Translations under genes and position numbers: made by a program
NCBI GenBank assembly: GCA_963837775.1
Contig: CAWIOX010000035.1
Coordinates: 124,001-188,000 of the forward strand
Source: CAWIOX01 sp963837775
Lineage (GTDB): Bacteria; Pseudomonadota; Gammaproteobacteria; Burkholderiales; Burkholderiaceae_D
DNA length: 64,000 bases
Direction of reading: 5' to 3'
Notes under the pieces: generated by a model
The model's database searches: none
Seen by the model: the letters and a program-made list of their open reading frames with translations, nothing else
What the model was told of the DNA's origin: nothing
Shown here: positions 1 to 9,200 of the stretch, in pieces
How positions within the stretch are numbered: the first letter of the stretch is position 1
How the letters are laid out: every line of letters starts with the position of its first letter

Positions 1-470
1 GAAAACAGCTGCCCGGTCTGGAAATTGAAGGCTGTCAATGAATGGAAGCAATCCTTGGCTTCCACCCCATACGCGCCGATGTTTTGAATGGGTGCGGCGC
101 CAACATATCCAGGAATCAGCGATAAATTCTCAAGCCCGCCCAAATTTCGGTCCAAAGTCCACAGCACGAACTCATGCCAATTTTCTCCGGCTGCCGCTCG
201 GACATATGTCGCATTGGCATCCTCACCGACAATGTCAATGCCGGTTATTCCGATATGCACTACAAGGCCGTTGAAATCCTGCGTCAGCACGATATTGCTG
301 CCGCCGCCCAGCACTAGCCGCGGCAATCCGGATAAAGTCGCATCACGCCCAAGTTCCAGCAGCATCTCTAGCGAAGTGACATGCAAATAGGCGTGCGCCT
401 TGGCATCAATGCCAAAAGTATTGAGTTTTCTTAGCGAAAAATCGTACTGAATAGGGAGTTGAGTTGTCAT
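1..470 (-). CDS. murB: UDP-N-acetylenolpyruvoylglucosamine reductase MurB, 3' end beyond window
   Basis: MurB is the cytoplasmic NADPH- and FAD-dependent enzyme that reduces UDP-GlcNAc-enolpyruvate to UDP-MurNAc in peptidoglycan synthesis. About 156 N-terminal residues lie in the window, reading off its left edge. Visible family features are the N-terminal RKLNTFG (residues 14-20), the FAD-binding LGGGSN (54-59) and PGYVGAAPIQNIGAYG (120-135). The start at 470 is chosen because it gives the family-typical N-terminus. The gene is divergent from yajQ across about 100 bp. Identification is secure; the C-terminal half cannot be judged. Confidence 0.93.
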   Translation of the reverse strand, partial: MTTQLPIQYDFSLRKLNTFGIDAKAHAYLHVTSLEMLLELGRDATLSGLPRLVLGGGSNIVLTQDFNGLVVHIGITGIDIVGEDANATYVRAAAGENWHEFVLWTLDRNLGGLENLSLIPGYVGAAPIQNIGAYGVEAKDCFHSLTAFNFQTGQLF

Positions 471-522
471 AGCGCGCCGATTATAGTCGGAAGCCAATAT
501 AGCCTCCTGGTTTTTTGTCCGT

Positions 523-528
523 TAAAAT
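523..528 (+). promoter_or_regulatory. putative -10 box of yajQ promoter
   Basis: TAAAAT lies about 43 bp before the yajQ start in the divergent murB-yajQ gap. No convincing -35 box is visible at the usual distance, so this is a weak call. Confidence 0.3.
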
Positions 529-570
529 GCGCCATTCAATGCTATCCGATCACAAATTAAAGGAACAATC

Positions 571-1062
571 ATGCCGTCATTTGATGTTGTATCTGAAGCC
601 AATATGGATGAAGTAAAAAATGCCATCGTTCAGACCAATAAAGTGGTGACCAATCGCTTTGATCTGAAGGGCACCAGCGCCAAGGTCGAACTCAAGGAAA
701 AAGAACGCGAAGTGACGCTTTTCGGCGACTCCGAATTTCACTTGGAACAAATTATGATCGAAGTCACCCAAACCATGGGCAAGCGCGGGGTGGACATACG
801 TTTTCTCGATAAGGGTAAGGTAGAGAAAATCGGCGGCGACAAAGTCAAGCAAGTCATCAAGATCAAAAATGGCATCGAATCCGATGCTGCAAAAAAAATC
901 GTCCGCCTGATCAAGGACAGCAAGATGAAAGTGCAAGCCAGTATCCAGGGCGATGCAGTACGCATCACGGGTGCCAAGCGCGATGATTTGCAGGCGGCAA
1001 TGGCGATGTTGCGCAAGGATGTGGCGGATTTGCCATTGGAATTCAATAATTTCCGCGACTAA
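571..1062 (+). CDS. yajQ: YajQ-family nucleotide-binding protein
   Basis: Small cytoplasmic protein of the YajQ/DUF520 family. Homologues bind nucleotides, and some act as cyclic-di-GMP effectors; that role here is only by family. The 163-residue product begins MPSFDVVSE and contains the family segments NRFDLKGT and GKRGVDIRFLDKG, ending LPLEFNNFRD, all typical and full length. A purine-rich AAAGGAA site lies just upstream of the start. It is monocistronic and divergent from murB. The downstream gene starts 153 bp later. Identification is secure. Confidence 0.95.
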   Translation: MPSFDVVSEANMDEVKNAIVQTNKVVTNRFDLKGTSAKVELKEKEREVTLFGDSEFHLEQIMIEVTQTMGKRGVDIRFLDKGKVEKIGGDKVKQVIKIKNGIESDAAKKIVRLIKDSKMKVQASIQGDAVRITGAKRDDLQAAMAMLRKDVADLPLEFNNFRD

Positions 1063-1215
1063 ATTCAGTACCAGAAGCGCATATCGTCATCTCCTGCCGC
1101 TCGGCAGGATGCCTTGCGGTAGATATATACCCTCACGCCAAGATTGCTGGCTGTATACATCTACCGCTGCCCTGAACCGGGTCTACCGCCCGACAAACTG
1201 ATAAGCGCTTTCCTC

Positions 1216-1854
1216 ATGCGATCCATACTGCCGGCTCTTTGCTTTGCAATTTTTTCCAGCGATGCTGCCTGTGCTGCCGACATTGGCGTGGTTGGCCTGT
1301 TTCCGGGAAAGGCGGTGCTGGTGATCGACGGCGGCGTACCAAAAACCTATTCTGTCGGAAGCAAGGTGGCCGAAGGTATCAAGCTGTCTGATGCGAACAA
1401 CTCCACTGCAACCATCGACGTCAATGGCAAGCGCCAGACACTGGCTATCGGCCAATATGTGAGCCGCGCCATGCCGAGCAGCGACGCCGGCAGCACGGTG
1501 CTGCAAGCCGACAGCCGCGGCCATTTCACCGCCCAGGGGCAAATCAATGGCGGTACGATTTCGCTGCTGGTCGATACCGGGGCCACCATGATTGCACTAT
1601 CTGCAACTGACGCGGTGCGATTGGGGATCGATTACAAAAAGGGCCAGCTAGGTGCGGTCAACACCGCCAATGGCAGAGCGCCTGCCTATCGGGTCAAACT
1701 CGACAGCGTGAAAATCGGCACGATCGAACTGAATCAGGTAGATGCACTGATCCAGGAAAATGGCTTGCCGATCGCATTGTTGGGGATGTCTTTCCTGAAC
1801 CGCATGGACATGCGCCGCAATGGCGACCAGATGACGCTCACCAAACGGTTTTAA
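1216..1854 (+). CDS. secreted retropepsin-like aspartic protease (TIGR02281-type)
   Basis: Predicted exported 212-residue protein. The N-terminus has a basic residue, a hydrophobic stretch and an AxA-type cleavage region near residue 20. The catalytic-type motif is DTGAT at residues 120-124, preceded by a hydrophobic Ile-Ser-Leu-Leu run. GLPIALLGMSFLNRM near the C-terminus matches the second conserved hydrophobic-Gly motif of clan AA single-domain aspartic proteases. The frame is open further upstream to 1144, but the ATG at 1216 gives a clean signal peptide and is preferred. It converges with the SMR gene, whose stop is 18 bp away. The substrate is unknown. Confidence 0.8.
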   Translation: MRSILPALCFAIFSSDAACAADIGVVGLFPGKAVLVIDGGVPKTYSVGSKVAEGIKLSDANNSTATIDVNGKRQTLAIGQYVSRAMPSSDAGSTVLQADSRGHFTAQGQINGGTISLLVDTGATMIALSATDAVRLGIDYKKGQLGAVNTANGRAPAYRVKLDSVKIGTIELNQVDALIQENGLPIALLGMSFLNRMDMRRNGDQMTLTKRF

Positions 1855-1872
1855 TATCTGAGAAAAGTGCAC

Positions 1873-2193
1873 TCAGTGTGCCAGCTTCAGGGTGATGACA
1901 CCGGATACGATCAGCAGGGCGCCCAGATAGCGGCCGAGACTGGCACTGTCGCCAAAGAAACAAACCCCGACCAGAAATGTCCCGGCAGCACCGATGCCGG
2001 TCCAGACTGCGTAGGCAGTACCCATTGGAATTTCTTTTTGCGCCGACCACAATAAGTAGCCGCTGACAGCCATGCAAATAGTCGCCAGAACGATGCCCAG
2101 CATCCGTTTTTCCGGCACTTGCGATAGCTTGAAACCCAGTGGCCAGCCTATTTCGAACAAGCCTGCCAAAATCAGAAATAGCCAGCTGCGCAT
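1873..2193 (-). CDS. sugE: small multidrug resistance (SMR) transporter, SugE/Gdx-like
   Basis: Four-helix inner-membrane exporter of 106 residues, the usual SMR length. Glu14 in GLFEIGW is the universally conserved proton/substrate-coupling carboxylate. GTAYAVWTGIGAAGT (residues 58-72) is the family signature. The Gdx (guanidinium exporter) branch is favoured over EmrE by the N-terminal sequence and the KLSQ segment, but this is inference. The gene lies downstream of aroG on the same strand, 115 bp away. I looked for a guanidine riboswitch in that gap and found no convincing match. Confidence 0.85.
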   Translation of the reverse strand: MRSWLFLILAGLFEIGWPLGFKLSQVPEKRMLGIVLATICMAVSGYLLWSAQKEIPMGTAYAVWTGIGAAGTFLVGVCFFGDSASLGRYLGALLIVSGVITLKLAH

Positions 2194-2265
2194 TGAAATT
2201 TCCCCATGATGGCTAAAAGACCTATAAACGATGCCTGTATTCCGGCAGAGCCGGTTATAGCTCTG

Positions 2266-2300
2266 GATGCGGGGCAGTCAAGCTTTCACCGTCCCGCATC
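2266..2300 (-). terminator. hairpin after aroG, no T-tract
   Basis: Eight-bp perfect inverted repeat (GATGCGGG / CCCGCATC) nine bp after the aroG stop codon. It lacks a T-run, so it could be an mRNA 3'-end stabiliser or a weak terminator. Confidence 0.35.
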
Positions 2301-2308
2301 AATAGGAA

Positions 2309-3373
2309 CTAGTCGTTTTCCTGCTTCAGACGACGCTGCCTGACAGCTTCCGCCAAACCGTTCAGCACCTGGATGCTGGCTTCCCAATCGATGCAACCGT
2401 CGGTAACTGACTGGCCATAGGTCAGTTCCTTGCCGGGAACCAGGTCTTGACGACCGGCGACCAGATTGGACTCGATCATCACGCCGACGATACGGTTGTC
2501 ACCGGCGGCGACTTGGCCGGCGATATCGGCACAGACTGGAATCTGGTTTTCCGGTTTTTTCGAACTGTTGGCGTGCGATGCATCGATCATCAGACGCTGT
2601 GCCAGACCGCTGGCGGCGACATCCTTGCAAGCCGCATCGACACTGGCGGCATCATAGTTCGGCGCCTTGCCGCCGCGCAGGATGATGTGGCAATCCTCAT
2701 TGCCGCCGGTGGCGACGATCGCCGAGTGGCCGCCCTTGGTGACGGACAGGAAATGATGCGGCTGCGACGCCGCCTTGATCGCGTCCACCGCGATCTTGAC
2801 GTTGCCATCGGTGCCGTTCTTGAAACCGACCGGGCAAGACAGGCCGGATGCGAGTTCGCGATGCACTTGCGATTCGGTGGTGCGGGCGCCGATCGCGCCC
2901 CAGCTGACGAGGTCGGCGATGTATTGCGGGCTGATCACGTCAAGGAATTCGGTGCCGGCCGGCAAGCCCAGTTCGTTGATGTTGAGCAGCAATTCACGCG
3001 CAATGCGCAGACCGTCGTTGATGCGGAAGCTGTTATCCATGTACGGGTCATTGATCAGGCCTTTCCAGCCGACGGTGGTGCGCGGCTTCTCGAAATAGAC
3101 CCGCATCACGATTTCCAGTTCGCCTTTGAGGCGATCGCGCTCCTTGACCAGCAGTTGCGCATATTCCATTGCGGCCTTGGTGTCGTGAATCGAACAAGGT
3201 CCGATCACGACCATCAGCCGGTCGTCTTTGCCGTGCAGGATGCTGTGCAGCGCGGCGCGCGACTGGGCCGCGGTGGTCGAGGCTTTTTCCGAACAGGCGA
3301 ACTCGCGGATCAGGTGCGACGGGGGGGTCAGTTCTTTCATTTCTCGGATGCGTAGGTCATCGGTGCGTGGCAT
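2309..3373 (-). CDS. aroG: 3-deoxy-7-phosphoheptulonate synthase, class I (AroG type)
   Basis: Catalyses condensation of phosphoenolpyruvate with erythrose 4-phosphate to DAHP, the committed step of the shikimate pathway. The 354-residue protein shows class I signatures: VIGPCSIHD, RVYFEKPRTTVGWKGLI, GARTTESQ and SHANSSKKPENQ (metal and phosphate ligands). The ATG at 3373 is chosen because GAGGAG sits at proper spacing before it; the frame stays open to 3394. An intrinsic terminator ends 35 bp upstream and a Phe/Tyr-rich leader ORF lies beyond that. Expression is therefore very likely controlled by attenuation in response to charged tRNA-Phe and tRNA-Tyr. Its end-product regulation class cannot be told from sequence. 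Confidence 0.95.
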   Translation of the reverse strand: MPRTDDLRIREMKELTPPSHLIREFACSEKASTTAAQSRAALHSILHGKDDRLMVVIGPCSIHDTKAAMEYAQLLVKERDRLKGELEIVMRVYFEKPRTTVGWKGLINDPYMDNSFRINDGLRIARELLLNINELGLPAGTEFLDVISPQYIADLVSWGAIGARTTESQVHRELASGLSCPVGFKNGTDGNVKIAVDAIKAASQPHHFLSVTKGGHSAIVATGGNEDCHIILRGGKAPNYDAASVDAACKDVAASGLAQRLMIDASHANSSKKPENQIPVCADIAGQVAAGDNRIVGVMIESNLVAGRQDLVPGKELTYGQSVTDGCIDWEASIQVLNGLAEAVRQRRLKQEND

Positions 3374-3407
3374 GGTGTTCTCCTCAACGGTCAATATGAA
3401 ATGGGCA

Positions 3408-3438
3408 TAAAAAAAACCGCCATCGCTGGCGGTTTTTT
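3408..3438 (-). terminator. intrinsic terminator / attenuator in the aroG leader
   Basis: The stem CCGCCA / TGGCGG with a four-base loop is flanked by A- and T-runs, so it can terminate on either strand. On the minus strand it ends only 35 bp before the aroG start codon, leaving no room for a separate promoter. Any transcript reaching aroG must read through it. The ACCGCC of its 5' arm is complementary to GGCGGT at 3497-3502 within the leader ORF, a candidate antiterminator pairing. Confidence 0.8.
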
Positions 3439-3473
3439 AGGAATTCGGTTTGGTTTCGCCTATCGTGCTGCTT

Positions 3474-3554
3474 TTACGTGAACCTTCCGCTTCTCCACCG
3501 CCTTGGGCTGGAATAGCTAAAGTAAAAATAAAAATGAAAGTTCACGTGGGACAT
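3474..3554 (-). CDS. aroG leader peptide, Phe/Tyr-rich (26 aa)
   Basis: A 26-codon ORF encoding MSHVNFHFYFYFSYSS followed by PRRWRSGRFT. Residues 6-14 hold four Phe and three Tyr in nine positions, the hallmark of a ribosome-stalling leader peptide sensing these end products. It lies between a good promoter (3594-3623) and the terminator 35 bp before aroG. An 8-bp inverted repeat, ACGTGAAC (3540-3547) and GTTCACGT (3476-3483), brackets the ORF. The ribosome binding site is weak. It was recognised by context, being too short for routine gene calling. Confidence 0.8.
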   Translation of the reverse strand: MSHVNFHFYFYFSYSSPRRWRSGRFT

Positions 3555-3593
3555 GTGGCAGTGTATTCGTTGTATTGGTTCAGATCGAAATTC

Positions 3594-3623
3594 ACTATAA
3601 CAATATCTTCGGCGGCTTGGCAA
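3594..3623 (-). promoter_or_regulatory. sigma70-type promoter of the aroG leader
   Basis: The -35 box TTGCCA (3618-3623), 18-bp spacer and -10 box TATAGT (3594-3599) read on the minus strand. The predicted transcription start is near 3587, about 33 nt before the leader ATG. Confidence 0.6.
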
Positions 3624-3646
3624 GCGGTTTATCGCCGGCTTGCCAA
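3617..3646 (-). terminator. hairpin directly after tldD
   Basis: A 9-bp inverted repeat (TTGGCAAGC / GCTTGCCAA) starts three bases after the tldD stop. No T-tract follows. It overlaps the -35 box of the aroG leader promoter. Confidence 0.4.
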
Positions 3647-3649
3647 ATA

Positions 3650-5113
3650 TTACGCGGTGCCGCCGACCGTGATCTCTTCAATCCGCAGGGTTGGCTGGCC
3701 GACGCCGACCGGCACGCTTTGGCCTTCCTTGCCGCAGACGCCGACGCCGGCGTCGAGCTGCATGTCATTGCCGATCATCGAAACCCGCTGCAGCACGTCG
3801 GGGCCATTGCCGATCAGGGTTGCGCCCTTGACCGGATAGGTGATTTTGCCATCCTCGATCATGTACGCTTCGCTGGCCGAAAACACGAACTTGCCGTTGG
3901 TGATATCGACCTGGCCGCCGCCGAAATTGACTGCGTACAAGCCGTTCTTGACCGACGCCAGGATTTCCGCCGGATCCTTGTCGCCGGCCAGCATGTAGGT
4001 GTTGGTCATGCGCGGCATCGGCAAATGGGCAAACGATTCGCGCCGCGCATTGCCGGTGACCGGCATCTTCATCAGGCGCGCATTCAGCGTGTCCTGCAGG
4101 TAGCCTTTCAGGATGCCGTCTTCGATCAGCGTGGTGCACTGGGTCGGGTTGCCCTCGTCATCCATGTTCAGCGAACCGCGCCGGTCGGCAAGCGTGCCGT
4201 CATCGACCACGGTGACGCCTTTGGCGGCGACGCGCTGGCCGATGCGGCCGGAAAACGCGCTGGAACCCTTGCGGTTGAAATCGCCTTCCAGGCCGTGACC
4301 GATCGCTTCATGCAACAGCACGCCGGGCCAGCCCGGTCCCAGTACCACCGTCATCGGGCCGGCCGGTGCGGCGCGCGCATCGAGGTTGACGATGCGCGGC
4401 ATCGACCGCTTGCGTCGCGTATTTTTCCAGCATTTCGTCGCTGAAGTAGCCGTAGCTATAACGTCCGCCGCCGCCGCTGGAACCCATCTCGCGCCGGCCG
4501 TTCTGCTCGGCGATGACGGTCACCGAAATCCGCACCAGCGGCCGGATGTCGGCCGCCAGCACGCCGTCGCTGCGCGCCACCAGCACCACGTCGTATTCGC
4601 CGGCCAGGCCCGCCATCACCTGCACCACGCGCGGGTCCTTGGCGCGGGCGATGCGCTCAATGCCGCTCCAGCAACTTGACCTTGGCGGCCGCATCGAGCG
4701 AGGCCAGCGGGTCGTTCGGCAGATACAAGCGAGCGGCCGCCGACCTGCTGCATCGAGGACGCGATCTTCACTTTGCCGGCGCCTTGACGGGCGATGGTGC
4801 GGGTCGCCGCTGCGGCGTCCAGCAACGCGCGCTCGGAAATCTCGTCCGAATAGGAAAACGCGGTCTTGTCGCCCGACACCGCGCGCACCCCGACTCCCTG
4901 ATCGATCGAGAAACTGCCGGTCTTGACGATGCCTTCTTCCAGGCTCCAGCTTTCGCTCTTGGTGAACTGGAAGTACAGGTCGGCATAATCGACCTTGTGC
5001 GTAAACATCGTGCCGATGGACTTGATCAGCGCCGTTTCATCCAGGCCGAACGGGGTGAGCAGGATGTCGCGCGCGACGGAGAGAGTGCTGAGATTCGGTT
5101 CAAATAGCTTCAT
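3650..5113 (-). CDS. tldD: metalloprotease TldD, with three frame breaks
   Basis: TldD pairs with TldE/PmbA to form a zinc protease that degrades unfolded small peptides and processes microcin- or CcdA-type substrates. The product reads MKLFEPNLST...DLYFQFTKSESWSLEEGIVKTG in one frame. It then needs changes near 4732 (into RLYLPNDPLASLDAAAKVKLLER), near 4663 (into IERIARAKDPRVVQV) and near 4403 (into PRIVNLDARAAPAGPM). The HEAIGHGLEGDF zinc motif follows, and the C-terminus GVGQPTLRIEEITVGGTA is canonical. Each break has the effect of one extra base. Removing all three gives 486 residues, close to the E. coli length. It is either a pseudogene or, more likely, contains sequencing errors. Confidence 0.88.
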
Positions 5114-5189
5114 GGTCTTTTCTTGTTCGCGGCTGAGCGCGTTTGACAATGTATAGGGAGTTGTTTCGATTGTAGAGCATCAGCCTGCG

Positions 5190-5244
5190 CTGCGCAGGCC
5201 GGAAGTGGCGGGCCGGCTGACGGTGCACCGCATGGCCTGCGCAG
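5190..5244. repeat. 11-bp inverted repeat upstream of tldD
   Basis: Perfect arms CTGCGCAGGCC (5190-5200) and GGCCTGCGCAG (5234-5244) separated by 33 bp, in the gap between tldD and the amidase gene. It could form a hairpin or be a dimeric binding site. No function can be assigned. Confidence 0.5.
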
Positions 5245-5286
5245 CTGAGTGTACGCAAGCGCCAGAATACCCCTGCAAAACTCACT

Positions 5287-5369
5287 AAAAACAGGGGGTA
5301 TCATCAAAAACAATGCTGTTGCCGCACGTATCCATTGGCATTATAAATATACTGCAGCCAGTATATTAA
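5287..5369 (-). repeat. 83-bp intergenic repeat, copy H
   Basis: Copy of the gap-free 83-bp repeat family, minus orientation, starting 31 bp after the amidase stop codon on the same strand. It keeps the AATATAC / GTATATTT arms, CCAATG, TGCGG and ATACCCCC blocks at family spacing. An ATG-initiated 16-codon frame (MDTCGNSIVFDDTPCF) ends in TAG. Confidence 0.8.
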
Positions 5370-5399
5370 ACCGCGAAAATGCCATCCGCAGCGCCGGAA

Positions 5400-6203
5400 T
5401 CACAGCTTGCGGTGTTTCAGCGCCGGCAGGTTTTCGCGCACTTGCGCCAGATGACTTGGTTCGATGTCGCCGATTACCACGCCCTCGCCTTCGGCCAGCA
5501 CCGCCTTGACCTCGCCCCACGGGTCGATCAGCATGCTGTGGCCCCAGGTGCGGCGGCCGTTCGGATGCGTGCCGCCCTGCCCCGATGCCAGCACATAGCA
5601 CTGGTTCTCGATCGCGCGCGCGCGCAGCAGGATTTCCCAATGCGCCTGGCCGGTGGTGTAGGTAAAAGCCGCCGGCACCACGATCAGCGCGCACTCGCCC
5701 ATCGCCCGGTACAGCTCCGGAAAACGCAGGTCGTAGCAGATCGACAGCCCGACTTTGCCGAACGGCGCATCGAAGGTGGTGACCTGGTTGCCGCGCACGA
5801 TGGTGCGCGACTCGTCGTAGGACTCATCGCCCTTGGTGAAGCCGAACAGGTGGATCTTGTCGTAATGGCTGACGCACTCGCCCTGCGGGTTATACACCAG
5901 CGTCGTGTTGAGCACCTTGCCCGGCTCCGGCGCCACCAGCGGCAGCGTGCCGCCGATCAGCCACAGGCGATGGCTGCGCGCCATTTCGGCCATCGCGTCC
6001 TGCATCGGCCCGGTTCCCGGCAGTTCGGCCTGCGCGACCTTGTCGCTGTCGTTCATGCCCATGATGGACCAGTATTCCGGCAGCAGCACCAGCGTCGCGC
6101 CCTGCTGCGCCGCCTGCGCCACCAGCCGGCGCGCAGCGGCGATGTTGTCGGCCACCACCGGCGTGGAAATCATTTGTATCGCTGCAATTTTATGCGTGTT
6201 CAT
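5400..6203 (-). CDS. carbon-nitrogen hydrolase (Nit/omega-amidase family)
   Basis: Member of the nitrilase superfamily with the Glu-Lys-Cys triad visible: Glu43 (LPEYWSIMG), Lys116 (HYDKIHLFGF) and Cys156 (LSICYDLRFPELYR). The 267-residue length and the DLRFPELYR motif match the Nit1/Nit2 group, which hydrolyses deaminated glutathione or alpha-ketoglutaramate. The exact substrate is inferred by family only. Its ATG overlaps the yhdP stop codon by three bases, so it is probably translationally coupled and cotranscribed with yhdP. An 83-bp repeat follows it. Confidence 0.9.
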   Translation of the reverse strand: MNTHKIAAIQMISTPVVADNIAAARRLVAQAAQQGATLVLLPEYWSIMGMNDSDKVAQAELPGTGPMQDAMAEMARSHRLWLIGGTLPLVAPEPGKVLNTTLVYNPQGECVSHYDKIHLFGFTKGDESYDESRTIVRGNQVTTFDAPFGKVGLSICYDLRFPELYRAMGECALIVVPAAFTYTTGQAHWEILLRARAIENQCYVLASGQGGTHPNGRRTWGHSMLIDPWGEVKAVLAEGEGVVIGDIEPSHLAQVRENLPALKHRKL

Positions 6204-9200
6204 TTTTTGCCTGTCTCGGTAGATTTGCCCGGGATCGGAGCGGCGCCCGTGGCCCCCGCTCCGGATCTTGTTTCAAGTTTGGTCACCGCCGGATCTTTCC
6301 ATGGGCCGGTGATCTGATATTCAAAGGTGAAGGCGCGTGCCAGCGGTTCGCGCAGGAACAATTGTGCCAGAAAGGTGCCCAGCCCGATGACCGGATTGAC
6401 CGCCAGTGCATACGCGACCGAGGCCGCGCCGACATTGATCTCCGGAATGACTGCCACATGCAGATTCTGCGATTCCTTGGCGATATCCGCAGTGCCGTCC
6501 ATCAGCACCGTCGCATTCACGCTGCGCATCTTCAGGTTATCGGTGCTCGCCACGCCCTTGTTGATCAGCGCGCTGCCGGTGATGCCGTCGAACGCAAAAC
6601 CTTCCGAAAACACATCGCGGAAATCCAGCGTCAGCCGGCGCGGCAAGGATTGCAGGCTCAGCACGCCGAGCAGCTTGGCCGCGCCGGGATCGACTTTCAG
6701 GAACTGGCCGGACTCCATGTCCAGATGAATCTGGCCGCTCAGGCTCGGAATGTCGAGCGCAAATGGCAGGCCGTGCCAATTGACATCGCCATCCATCCTG
6801 CCCTTGCCGCCGCGCAAGACATTGACGAAACCGAAGCGCTGCAGCAGCTTGCCGGCATCGTTCAGGTCCAGCGCATAAGTCAGGCTGGTCACATTGTCGC
6901 CGCCCCTGATGGCCCAATTGCCCGCGGCCTTCAGCACCGCATCGTCATTGACGATCGATAATTTGTTGATGCGCCACTCGCGCACTGCCGGCGTCTGCAC
7001 ATTGTTGGCCACCACTTCCAGGCGCCCCAGCTTCTTGTTGAACAGTTCGAAATGCTCCGCCACGATGTCGACGCTGGGGATCTGGGTCGTGGTGTTTTTC
7101 CCTTCCAGCAAGTCGCCGACATCGGACGCCGCCGCCTGCGGAATGGTCAGCGTGGCCAGACGCGCGCTCACCTTGCCCAGCCCGGATGCGCCGGCATTCC
7201 AGGTCAGATAGCCTGACGCTTGCCTGGAGTCGATATTGGCCTGCCACACATTCTTTTGATGCGACGCGCCGACCACCACGTTATCGAGTTTCTTGCCCAT
7301 CACATACAGTGCGGTGGCGCGCGCGGCCAGCACATCCGGATCGATGTATTGCGCGATATCGGCGCCGTCGGCCGCACCCGCCGGCACTTTTTCGGCGGAC
7401 GCCGGCACCATCGACGCCACCACACTGCGCCAGTCATCGACGTTCAGCGACTCCAGATTCACGTTGGCCACCAGCCCTCTCTCAGGCTCCGGCGGCGGCA
7501 CGTTGACGCCGATGCCGCCGCGCAGCACCTGCCAGGTCGCCTGTTTTTCGACGGTTTTCTGGCGCGCATAGCGGATCCCGATGGCCGAACCCAGCGTGAT
7601 CCTGATTTCGTCGCGCAGGATCAGCGCATCGTCGGACGGCAACGCATTCATCTGCACTTTCAGCGCCATGCTGTCGTCGGCGGATTTGCGCAACGGCGCC
7701 GGAAAGTCCAGCGCCAAGCCCTGCAAATTCGATTCGATCAGCAGTTCGGGCTGGCGCTTCTTGACCGAAATGGTGGCGCTGTAGCGGGTGCTGCCCTTGA
7801 TATGCTGCGCCACGCCCTGGATCGCGGCGGCGGAATAAGCGCGGCGCAACCCTTCGGACGACGCGCTGCCTTCGCCCTTGATGCGGATCGTGCCGTCGCC
7901 CTGGGTGCCGCCGGCAAGCTTGACCGGGCCGCCCAGCAGCGTGGCGCTGATGCCGTTCAGGTTCAGGCCTTTTTCATTGAATTCGAGCTTGCCGCTGGCG
8001 CCCGACAGCGGCGGAATCACTTCCTGCAGCGTCACGTCGTTGTTGGCCAGCTGCAGCACGCCCTGCACCTTGGCATCGAACATGTGGTTCAGCGGCAGGC
8101 GCAGCTTCAGCGCCAGCTTGGCATTGCCGCTGGCCTTGGTCTCTTCGGTAAAGTTGGCGATCCAGTCGGTGACCGGACTGTCGTTGACATAGCGCACGTA
8201 ATCCTGCAGCAGCGCGCTGGCGTTGCCGTCGATTTCCAGCACGCTGTCGGCAGCCAGCAGGTCGGGGATCACCGCCTTCACCGCGGACAAGGCGGCGCCG
8301 TGGGTTTGCGCGGTGTCGCCGCGGATTTCCATGCGCGTATTCTCGAACGCGAAGCTGCCCTTGATCTGTTCCGCCAGCGGCCACAGCGGCGATGTGCCGT
8401 CCTTGGCAAACAGGCCGGGCGCATAATTCAATGTGCCCTGCTCGATCCGGCCCTTGACGCTGAACAGGCCGGACGGCTTGTCGCCGGCTTTTTCGGTCCG
8501 GAACGGGAATTGCGCCAGATCGCCTTTCAGCTTCAGGCTGACGTCCTGCGCGCTCCCCCCGACCAGCGCGCCGTTGAGCCAGCGGCGCAGATGCTCCGGC
8601 GTCTGCAGCGGCAGGTAGCGGTCGATTTTCCTGACATCGAAACCGGACAGCTTGCCGTTCAGGTCGATCTCGCCCAGCGGCTTGCCCGGCTGATGGGTCA
8701 GCGGCATCAGATGCTTGCCGGACAGCGAGCCGCTCATGCCCTGCTGCGCGAACTCCATCCGCTCGACCTGGAACAGAAACTGGTTCTGGTCCTGGAAAGA
8801 CCAGCTGGCATCCATCTTCAGCTGATCGAACGGCATCACCGGATCGGCAAAATAACCGGGCAAAGCCAGCGTCAGCTGCGCCGAATCGAGCGCAAAGCGC
8901 CCGCCCTTGTCGCTTGCATCGATCCGGCCGCTCAGATTCTCGAAACCCGGAATCGCCGGCACCGCCGCCTGCGCCGCGATCTTGCCGATCTTGGGCTGGG
9001 CCGGATGGGCTGGTTGCGCCTTCAGCGACAGTCCGGCGAATTGGCCTTGCAACTGATACGACGCGATATCGGGATAAGCGCCCTGCCACTGCGCGGAAAA
9101 GTCCTTGAACTGTCCGCGCGGCGCAAAATCGGCCAGCATCTGGCGCTGGGCCGAGGACAAGGGCAGGCGTCCGGCAAAATTGGCCAGCGTTTCCAGATCC

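Noticed and set aside
2194..2308. Guanidine riboswitch before the SMR transporter
   Set aside because: Only one ACGG-like loop and none of the ykkC-I core segments could be found; the visible stem is better read as the end of the aroG transcript.
4403..4735. Programmed frameshifting in tldD
   Set aside because: Three shifts in ~330 bp, no slippery site or stimulatory structure, and many similar breaks elsewhere in the window.
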